Shown here piece after piece: positions 1-6,308 of a stretch of DNA of 57,746 nt. The translations under genes were made by a program, and so were the position numbers. A model generated the notes under the pieces. It saw only the letters and a list, made by a program, of their open reading frames with translations, did not search any database and was not told the origin of the DNA. This DNA is from JABMRP01 sp964444795 (GTDB taxonomy: Bacteria > Planctomycetota > Planctomycetia > Pirellulales > Thermoguttaceae), in contig CAYUIQ010000018.1 in assembly GCA_964444795.1 (NCBI GenBank), positions 1 to 57,746 on the forward strand, in the 5' to 3' direction. Every line of letters begins with the position of its first letter. Within the stretch, counting starts at the first letter, position 1.

Positions 1-98
1 GAGTCGTCGAACTCGTCGGACCAAACCAACCGCCACGGCTCGGCGCCCGCGGGCGAAGCAAACGACACCAACAGCACAACGAAGACAAGCGTTTTCAT
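1..98 (-). CDS. Secreted GH16-like glycoside hydrolase, N-terminal fragment cut by the window edge
   Basis: Reading the minus strand from an ATG at 98-96 gives a short hydrophobic signal peptide (MKTLVFVVLLVSFASPAGA) followed by EPWRLVWSDEFDDS. The WSDEF segment is the usual start of the mature domain in family 16 glycoside hydrolases (laminarinase/agarase/carrageenase type). A clear ribosome binding site, AAGGAG, lies 9 bases upstream at about 107-112. Only 32 codons are inside the window, so the catalytic ExDxxE motif cannot be seen and the substrate is unknown. It lies downstream of the HerA gene on the same strand, but its own ribosome site and signal peptide suggest it belongs to the polysaccharide-degrading repertoire rather than to the defence operon. 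Confidence 0.6.
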   Translation of the reverse strand, partial: MKTLVFVVLLVSFASPAGAEPWRLVWSDEFDD

Positions 99-190
99 CT
101 GGTGCTCCTTGGCCGAAAGTCGAGATCGGCGGAAGTCTCGTCGGGAGACGGTCCTCTTTCCATTGCGGGCGCCACCCGCGTTTCCATCCT

Positions 191-2371
191 TTACTGGGGC
201 TCGGCCTCTCCTGTTTCCGCCCCTTCAGCACAGTCCGCGTTGGCTTGGTTAGTAGGCGTTCCTACCCAGTCGTCGACGACCTTATTCCACTCGGCAGGTC
301 GGGGCTCTTTGCCCGTCCATACGTCCCAGAAATCGGGGTCTTTTGATCGAGGCCTTTCTTTGGCGGGGAGTTCGTTCACCTCGACCAAAGTGGGTATTGG
401 GGCAGCCCAGCCCAGCATGATGGCTCGTCGTGAAGGGAGACTAGATAGTTCACGGAGCAATCCGCCCAGACTATCGGGCACCAGACGGCCGACCAGTTCT
501 TGGTCCTTGTCGTTGACGATCCTATGAAGAATGAACGTGTTGCATTGAGCCAGCACCGTCTGAGACAACTCCGACGGGCGTTGGGACGAAAGGACCAAGC
601 CCAGCCCGAACTTGCGACCTTCTCTTGCGATTCGTTCAAACGTCTGTCGACACATCTGAGCGGCGGTCGTCACGTCGCTTTCTCGCTGTACGTCAAGAGC
701 TACGAAGGTGTGGGCTTCCTCCAAGACGAGTACCGTGGGCAGAGTTTCCCGGTTAATTTTCATATACCTCTGGGTAGCCTCAAAGACGAGTCTGGCGATC
801 ACGGCGATTACGACGCTTATCACGTCAGAAGGTACCAGCGACAAATCGATGATAGTCAGTTCGGCGTTCTCGGTGCCATCATCTCCGACGTAGTCTGCCA
901 GCCAATCCGGTAAGGAACTCCCCTCACGAGAGTCGATGATTGGGCGTAGCCTCTCATCGGTCAGCATCGTGCGAATGCGTGTCGTCATTGACGCCACGTA
1001 TTGTGATGTTGCCCCGCCTTCCACAGCGGCCAGCACATCCACATGATCGGCGAGCTTGCCAACGTCAAATGGCGCCGGAGCATCTTCGGTGCGTGCGACG
1101 ATACCGTAATCTGCCGCTAGAATCTTCGCGAGTTCCCGAAGAGGTTCAAGAATGGCCTTGAAGGATGGAACTTCAAACGTTGGCCAGTACCTTCCGTTCT
1201 TCTTCTTGTCTTCAAGAATCCTCCCGGTTGCCTGCTGAACGCTTTGGATCGCGGCCTCGATGTCTGCGGGTATCTGCGACGCATTTCGCAGGTAGTCTTC
1301 CACTTCAATATTGATCCCGAAGATAACATCTCCAGAGGCCTGAGCCCCCTTGAATTCGCCGTAAAAAGAAGGACCTTGATTGAAGAAAGCTGTTACTTGA
1401 GCAAGTCGTAAATGGAGGTTGCGAGCGATATCCGCAAGTAGCGTGTCCTCATCTGCCCGGCTGATTCCCGAACGCAGTTCTCTAAGTGCGCGCATCAGTA
1501 GCGGGCGCTGAGTGCCGTGGCTGGCCGCCGCAAATGCCGACCATTCGTGACTGTTCCACATCCATGCTGGAACGTGGAGAGGCTTTGCGCTGTCTCCAGG
1601 AGAGTGTTGTCGAGGATCAACTCGAAACACCCGTGGTTTGGGATCGAAATCGTCGAAGGCTGTTTCGTATTCGCCGTTGGGATCAAGGATGATAAAGCGA
1701 GCGTTGACTGACGCGGTCTCGGTCTCCTTTCTTGCCGCTTGCAGTGACCATCGAATCAAGCCTGCGACCGTACACGACTTCCCGCTTCCCGTGTTCCCCA
1801 GCACGGCGAGGTGTCGGCCGAAGAGTTTATCGGGATCGGCGGTAATGGCCACACCACCGGCCATGGGTGAGGTGCCGATGTGGATTCGGCGATCAACTCC
1901 GGTTGCCTCTACGATCGAGCGAAGCTGCTTGGGTGTGGGCAAATGAACGGGATTGCCCACGGTAGGGAACGCTGTCACGCCCCGATCTAACTTGAACGGC
2001 CGCGCGGAGCCTCCCTCCGCCTCTTCACCGGAGGTCTCGACAATCAGCGTTCCGACAGGTATTAGGTGCAACTTGCGCAGCGGAAAGGGGAGATCGATCA
2101 CATCGAAGTCCTTCAGCCCTTTCCGTTTCGGGAAAGGGGAGTCTCGGATCCCGAGCCACACGATCATGCCCACTACCGCTCCGACTTCATTGGGAACCAG
2201 GACATAATCGTTGATTCGGGGGAACCCAGTCGGCACTCCTGTGTTTAGTGCGGTGGAATGGGGTGCGTCAATCTCCAGGATGACCCGGATTTCGTCCGGT
2301 GACACCGACTCAACCGTTCCGATGACCAGTCCGGACACTTCTTCGACGATCTGCTCGAAATCTCGTGTCAT
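191..2371 (-). CDS. herA: HerA-like hexameric ATPase/helicase (SIR2-HerA defence system)
   Basis: A 726-aa protein of the HerA/FtsK-type DNA translocase family. An N-terminal HAS-barrel-like beta domain (about residues 10-110) is followed by Walker A GNTGSGKS at 192-199, the ILDPNGEYE strand near 228-236 that is characteristic of HerA, a Walker B LVLEEAHTF near 550, and the sensor segment SSQRPSELSQTVLAQCNT. Its ATG overlaps the TGA of the upstream SIR2 gene by 4 bases (ATGA), so the two are translationally coupled. In characterised SIR2-HerA systems the ATPase forms a hexamer that docks onto a SIR2 oligomer and the complex depletes NAD+ and/or cuts DNA during phage infection. Here the assignment rests on motifs and gene pairing. 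A NurA partner, the usual companion of the DNA-repair HerA, is absent, which favours the defence role. Cytoplasmic; no signal peptide. Confidence 0.88.
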   Translation of the reverse strand: MTRDFEQIVEEVSGLVIGTVESVSPDEIRVILEIDAPHSTALNTGVPTGFPRINDYVLVPNEVGAVVGMIVWLGIRDSPFPKRKGLKDFDVIDLPFPLRKLHLIPVGTLIVETSGEEAEGGSARPFKLDRGVTAFPTVGNPVHLPTPKQLRSIVEATGVDRRIHIGTSPMAGGVAITADPDKLFGRHLAVLGNTGSGKSCTVAGLIRWSLQAARKETETASVNARFIILDPNGEYETAFDDFDPKPRVFRVDPRQHSPGDSAKPLHVPAWMWNSHEWSAFAAASHGTQRPLLMRALRELRSGISRADEDTLLADIARNLHLRLAQVTAFFNQGPSFYGEFKGAQASGDVIFGINIEVEDYLRNASQIPADIEAAIQSVQQATGRILEDKKKNGRYWPTFEVPSFKAILEPLRELAKILAADYGIVARTEDAPAPFDVGKLADHVDVLAAVEGGATSQYVASMTTRIRTMLTDERLRPIIDSREGSSLPDWLADYVGDDGTENAELTIIDLSLVPSDVISVVIAVIARLVFEATQRYMKINRETLPTVLVLEEAHTFVALDVQRESDVTTAAQMCRQTFERIAREGRKFGLGLVLSSQRPSELSQTVLAQCNTFILHRIVNDKDQELVGRLVPDSLGGLLRELSSLPSRRAIMLGWAAPIPTLVEVNELPAKERPRSKDPDFWDVWTGKEPRPAEWNKVVDDWVGTPTNQANADCAEGAETGEAEPQ

Positions 2372-3522
2372 TGTTCCTGCTCCTTCGACCCCAAGTTGTC
2401 ACCTGTCTTCACATCTTCCCGTACGCCGGGCCTCTCTCCCCGTCTTTCCTCAAGTCTGGCCTTGCGGTTCGTGATGCGGTCGATGGCAGGTTTTGGCAGG
2501 TAGTGTTCAACCAGATTCGCCAGATCGCCGAAATGGCTGCCTATCAGTAGAGAGATCTGGGTGTCGCGCCCGAGTTCGTGGCAGAACTGCTCAATTCTGC
2601 CTAACCCATCTTCCCCGGGGATTCTGCCTGGATCATCCCAAGAAATGATAACTAAGTGCGTCGATGGAATGACAAGCATGTCTCGGATGACACGGTTGAT
2701 ATGGTCATCACCAAAGCCGTATCCGAAGGTGACCAATGAAGAGTTTGGGCGGCAAATTGCCGCTGCGTAGTCACGCAACAGATCTGCGTAAGGATATTCG
2801 GTTGTTTCGACGTCCTTCGCGGCATTGGGATATATCAGAACTGAGGAGGCGTCGGAAGCATCGGACCGGCTGGGTTCTCTGCCGAATCCAATTCCCACGC
2901 GTCGGACAATCTGCTGGTCGTAGCGCCAATCCAGCGATCCGTGAAGTTTTGTCAGCTTGATAACTCCTTCCAGATAGCGAGGCTCCCCCCGAATGCCGGG
3001 CGGGTTGTAGTGCATGTCAACGTCAACGCGCGAAGAGCGAAAAATGGGCGACAGGTGTCCCACGAAGCGATCGAGCACGCGCAGCCCGATCCAGTCACAG
3101 CCGAATTCGATCAGACGATCGTAGTTCGTGGTGAAGATGTGCAGACGCTCCCGAGTGGCGGCACGACTGGCGAAACTTAGGAGAAATGAGCACAGGAGCC
3201 TGTTTGCGGCCATTCCAGCGTCCGTTTGGCCTTCCACGGCCTCACGAATCCGTTTCTCGCTCGCCAGAATCTCGCCAATGAGATTGTCCAGAGTTGCGTT
3301 GATTGCATCGGTGACTTTCTTCTGTTTCGCGGCTTCTTGCTGTATCTCTAGGCCTTCAGCGAGCGCAATAGCGGCCCTTAGCTGGTCCTCAACGTTCGCC
3401 GTTCCGCGACTGGCGTTCCGAGCAAGCATCTCCGCGTATGTGTTGATATTCTCGGCGAGGTCGGTCGGGAGGTCTTGTGTGTCCATACTGGCTCCGGTGC
3501 CCGGCGCTACAACGCTGGACAC
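2368..3522 (-). CDS. SIR2-family NADase-like effector (SIR2-HerA defence system)
   Basis: The open frame from GTG at 3522 encodes 384 aa with hallmarks of bacterial defence SIR2 domains: FTTNYD at 130-135, the LHGSL block carrying the catalytic-type histidine at 193-197, and FGYGFGDDHI around 266-275. Such domains hydrolyse NAD+. The gene is directly followed by herA with an ATGA overlap. The start is doubtful. The frame stays open upstream to a TAG at 3718-3720, and that stretch encodes a typical SIR2 beginning (SLLIGNGLPAAVSSVVAPGTG, read across the GTG), but contains no ATG, GTG or TTG. Translation therefore either begins at a non-standard codon such as CTG or ATC, or the start was lost, or an indel separates the frame from its true ATG. 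If GTG 3522 is used, half of the nucleotide-binding loop is missing. Confidence 0.82.
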   Translation of the reverse strand: MSSVVAPGTGASMDTQDLPTDLAENINTYAEMLARNASRGTANVEDQLRAAIALAEGLEIQQEAAKQKKVTDAINATLDNLIGEILASEKRIREAVEGQTDAGMAANRLLCSFLLSFASRAATRERLHIFTTNYDRLIEFGCDWIGLRVLDRFVGHLSPIFRSSRVDVDMHYNPPGIRGEPRYLEGVIKLTKLHGSLDWRYDQQIVRRVGIGFGREPSRSDASDASSVLIYPNAAKDVETTEYPYADLLRDYAAAICRPNSSLVTFGYGFGDDHINRVIRDMLVIPSTHLVIISWDDPGRIPGEDGLGRIEQFCHELGRDTQISLLIGSHFGDLANLVEHYLPKPAIDRITNRKARLEERRGERPGVREDVKTGDNLGSKEQEQ

Positions 3523-3988
3523 TGCCGCCGGGAGTCCGTTTCCGATCAGAAGCGACAGGTGCTCGCTTTGAAATACAGCCGACAGCCAAAGCTCAATCCG
3601 CTTGCGAAAATTGACGATATCGAGTGTCTCACTCGGCGGCGTCGATTCGCATGAGTACTCTTGTCCGACCCGACAAACATGCTCAAGCCAAGAATTGCTC
3701 TCCGCCGTCGGAACCCCCTATGTCTGCTTCGGTGTCAGAAACCGTCATTTGAAAAGTGACATGCTTCATCTCGCAAACCAGCCGTCCGAAAACACCACCC
3801 ACAGCCCCCGTTGGCGGTGCCTCTACAACGCTGATCGTAGCGGCCATGAAAGCGGGTGTCAACCAACCACAAACCCGCCCGTGGCTTAGGTGAATTCCAA
3901 CCGGCTAAAACTCGCTACGGTGGGCCAGATTCTCGGCTTCAACCGCCGGGCCGGATACGATACAGATCCCGAACCCTCACGCGTTCGG
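3523..3988. other. Intergenic stretch containing the upstream coding-like extension of the SIR2 frame
   Basis: On the minus strand the part from 3523 to about 3717 remains open in the SIR2 frame and looks coding up to roughly 3620 (VNFRKRIELWLSAVFQSEH, then the nucleotide-binding segment). The remainder (3720-3988) has no convincing ORF on either strand. Because the small gene pair at 3989-4320 ends with a truncated reading frame, part of this stretch may be non-coding debris of that partner gene. Confidence 0.35.
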
Positions 3989-4099
3989 CTACTGGTTCTC
4001 GTCATGCTTCAACGTCAGCGGTACGTAGAGCAGATCGCTGGCGGCACCCAGCAACGGGGCGATTTCGACGTATGGAAATCGTTGAGCCTCCGGCATCAT
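3989..4099 (-). pseudogene. Stump of a retropepsin-like aspartic protease gene (36 codons)
   Basis: The minus strand reads MMPEAQRFPYVEIAPLL and then LLYVPLTLKHDENQ before TAG at 3991-3989. The FPY..IAP...PYVPLTL pattern resembles the start of small retropepsin-like proteins that usually follow genes of the 'RADKLRLIQLLA' family and run to more than 100 residues with a D-T/S-G active site. Here the frame stops before any D-T-G motif, and no matching continuation was found in the other frames. Its ATG overlaps the TGA of the upstream gene (ATGATG), so the two-gene arrangement is preserved although the second product is only a fragment. The family call is from pattern memory of N-terminal residues. 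Confidence 0.45.
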
Positions 4100-4320
4100 G
4101 GCCCGGCCTTATCCTGATCGAGTACACGCAACAGCGCGGCCGCGCCTTCAAAGGCGTCGTGTGGCGACCAGATAGGAACCGTTTGATCCGCCATGTCAAG
4201 CTCAACCGTGTCCTCGCGGGCCACGTCGTCGGCGAGAAGCTGAATCAGGCGAAGCTTGTCGGCCCGCGCCAGTGCCCGGATGGCTGGCGGCAGTTCGCTC
4301 GGTGACATACTACCCACCAT
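4096..4320 (-). CDS. Small conserved hypothetical protein, antitoxin-like ('RADKLRLIQLLADD' family)
   Basis: A 74-aa acidic protein with the run ALARADKLRLIQLLADDVAR and a C-terminal WSPHDAFEGAAALLRVL segment. Close look-alikes recur in cyanobacteria and planctomycetes as the first gene of a two-gene unit with a retropepsin-like partner; their function is not established, although the size and pairing resemble addiction modules. A more natural start may be the internal ATG at 4308 (MSPSELPPAIRALAR), because relatives begin with a similar segment. The stop overlaps the next start by 4 bases. No signal peptide or membrane segment. Confidence 0.6.
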   Translation of the reverse strand: MVGSMSPSELPPAIRALARADKLRLIQLLADDVAREDTVELDMADQTVPIWSPHDAFEGAAALLRVLDQDKAGP

Positions 4321-4467
4321 CCCAAAGAGATCCCTGCAGGTCGAAAACCCTTCGACTAATCGTAGTGGCGATTGAACCGATTGTCAAGCGAACTCAAACC
4401 CGGCGAGTCGCACTCAGCGTCCACTCACCGAGTGCCCAAACGCTACCCATCGGCCCGCCCCTTCTGT

Positions 4468-4473
4468 TACAAT
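4468..4473 (+). promoter_or_regulatory. Possible extended -10 promoter element
   Basis: TGTTACAAT contains a TG-N extension followed by TACAAT (five of six matches to TATAAT), about 80 bases upstream of the small gene that starts at 4555. No good -35 hexamer lies 17 bases further upstream, consistent with an extended -10 promoter, but this is a weak sequence-only call. Confidence 0.28.
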
Positions 4474-4554
4474 AACAATGGTCGCGACCGGACGGTCCGC
4501 TATTCGTTCGGCCGAAGTGGAAGCATGGTGGAGATGCAAAGCGAGGGCCTTACT

Positions 4555-4764
4555 ATGGGGCTGCCGCGCGTGCGAATGGACTTCAACACTACCTCGCTCG
4601 GGAACTCGTGGACTGTGGAGGACGTCAAGCGGCAAGGGATTGAGTTGCACGAGGGAATGAAGTGTATATTCTATGACTTCGATGCGGAGGAAGGCAAGCA
4701 AGGCATCCTGCACACTGAGGCTACCGTGTGGTGGGACGCGCAGTTGGAGGTATTTTCGCATTGA
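4555..4764 (+). CDS. Hypothetical small protein (WW-rich C terminus)
   Basis: A 69-aa product (MGLPRVRMDFNTTSLGN...) with a GCGAGGG ribosome-site-like run about 8 bases before the ATG; an in-frame ATG at 4525 would add ten residues. The frame remains open as far as 4372, but that upstream part looks non-coding. The protein has no signal peptide, cysteine cluster or membrane segment. The pattern 'basic start, DFN, then HEGMKCIFYDFD, then a GILH..ATVWWD end' suggests a single small beta-rich domain similar to short beta-barrel proteins seen next to planctomycete ORFs, but I do not recognise the family. It is the first plus-strand gene before the FAD oxidoreductase, with 89 bases between them. 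Confidence 0.42.
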   Translation: MGLPRVRMDFNTTSLGNSWTVEDVKRQGIELHEGMKCIFYDFDAEEGKQGILHTEATVWWDAQLEVFSH

Positions 4765-4853
4765 TCTGCGCACGGTAGATCTCCGGTTCACTCCCGGCGA
4801 CGATGTTGCCGTGCTTGACGCCGCGTATCCGGAATAGCAGGGAGAGCCAACAA

Positions 4854-6269
4854 ATGAACACGCCAACCGACAAACCAATCGATCGCCGACGGTTCTTCGC
4901 GTCTACCGCCGCGGTCGCCACCGCCGTAACTGCGGCAGCATCGCCGGAAACGGCCAGCGCGACAGAGATCTCAGCAGAAACGTACCGTGAGCCGGCTCGC
5001 GACGTGCCCGTTGCCGGGCGGGCGGATGTGGTTGTCTGCGGAGCAGGACCGGCCGGTGTGGGGGCGGCGCTGGCGGCCGCTCGAAGCGGCGCCGACACTC
5101 GGCTGATCGAGGTCGGCGGATGTCTCGGCGGCGTTTGGACGGCCGGGCTGTTGAGTTGGATTCTCGACTCGGCCAACAAGGCCGGTCTGATGAAGGAGAT
5201 TCTCGCCCGGCTCGAAAAGCGGAAGGCGTCGGTCAGGTATTCCAGCTCGGTGGGTTACGATGTCGAGCAAATGAAACTGACCTTGGAACAGATGTGCGTC
5301 GAAGCCGGCGTGAAGATTCGGCTGCACACGCGCGTGGTTGCCGCGGCCCGGGACGCGACGGATCGGTTGGCACTGGCGGTAACCGAGTCGAAGTCGGGAC
5401 GCGAGGCCTTCGCCGGACGAGTGTTTGTCGACGCCACCGGCGACGGCGATTTGGCCGCTCGGGCCGGATGCCAATTCGATTACGGACGCCAAGGGACCGG
5501 GCAATTGCAGCCGACGAGCATGATCGCGCTGCTGGCGGGCATCGAGCCGGAAGCGGTCGCCCCGTTTGTGCGCGGCCTGGCCGAACCGCGGGGCGAATCC
5601 AATCCCAAGGGTCGTCTGTTGGCCGAGATGAAACGCGCCGGAGTGATTCCTTCCTATACACTCCCCACGCTATTCTTCATCCGCGATGGTCTGTTCTGCT
5701 TGATGGCCAATCACGAGTACGGCGTCTCGGCCACCGATGCCGCGGCCATTACGGCAGCCACCGTTCGCAGCCGCGCGGAGGTCCACCGCCTGGTCGACGG
5801 CCTGCGCCGTTTGGGCGGCGTATGGCAGAACTTGCGGATCATTGCCACCGCCGAACACATCGGCGTTCGCGAGGGCCGCCGAATCCACGGGCTGTACGAG
5901 GTTACCCGTGACGATCTGATCGCAGGCGCCCGCCATGAAGACGCGATCTGCCGCGTGACCTTTCCGGTCGACGTCCACTCGACCGATCCGAAACACGACA
6001 AAGGCATCACGCGCGAGGGAGTCAACGCAAAGCCCTACGATATTCCGTATCGGGCACTGATCGCCCGGGACGTGGACGGGCTGTTGCTGGCCGGCCGCTG
6101 CATCAGCGGCGACTTCATCGCCCACAGCAGCTACCGCGTCACCGGCAACGCCGTGGCCATGGGCGAAGCCGCCGGCATCGCCGCCGCACTGGCCGCGAAA
6201 ACCGACCGCCTGCCGCGGGATATCCCCTGCCGCGAGATCGGTCGCGTCCTCGGAATCCCTCGAAACTGA
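4854..6269 (+). CDS. Tat-exported FAD-dependent oxidoreductase (FAD_oxidored family)
   Basis: A 471-aa protein beginning with a twin-arginine signal (DRRRFFASTAAVATAV), so it is probably exported folded with its cofactor. The dinucleotide-binding motif VVVCGAGPAGVGAALAAARS places GxGxxG at residues 63-68, and a second FAD-binding block (VFVDATGDGDLAARAG, then GRCISGDFIAH...TGNAVAMGEAAG near the C terminus) is typical of Pfam FAD_oxidored proteins. Such planctomycete proteins sit in sugar-degradation loci; the substrate is unknown. The ATG at 4854 is preferred over one at 4803 because GGGAGA lies 8-13 bases upstream and the Tat signal then sits at the N terminus. It is one of the few plus-strand genes and converges on the DUF5060 glycosidase, only 39 bases away. 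Confidence 0.85.
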   Translation: MNTPTDKPIDRRRFFASTAAVATAVTAAASPETASATEISAETYREPARDVPVAGRADVVVCGAGPAGVGAALAAARSGADTRLIEVGGCLGGVWTAGLLSWILDSANKAGLMKEILARLEKRKASVRYSSSVGYDVEQMKLTLEQMCVEAGVKIRLHTRVVAAARDATDRLALAVTESKSGREAFAGRVFVDATGDGDLAARAGCQFDYGRQGTGQLQPTSMIALLAGIEPEAVAPFVRGLAEPRGESNPKGRLLAEMKRAGVIPSYTLPTLFFIRDGLFCLMANHEYGVSATDAAAITAATVRSRAEVHRLVDGLRRLGGVWQNLRIIATAEHIGVREGRRIHGLYEVTRDDLIAGARHEDAICRVTFPVDVHSTDPKHDKGITREGVNAKPYDIPYRALIARDVDGLLLAGRCISGDFIAHSSYRVTGNAVAMGEAAGIAAALAAKTDRLPRDIPCREIGRVLGIPRN

Positions 6270-6308
6270 TCGGCAGGTTTCGACTCCGCGATTGTTGTCC
6301 GGCGGTTG

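Noticed and set aside
4872..4968. Lipoprotein signal at the start of the FAD oxidoreductase.
   Set aside because: The twin-arginine pattern is clear and no lipobox cysteine follows the hydrophobic stretch.
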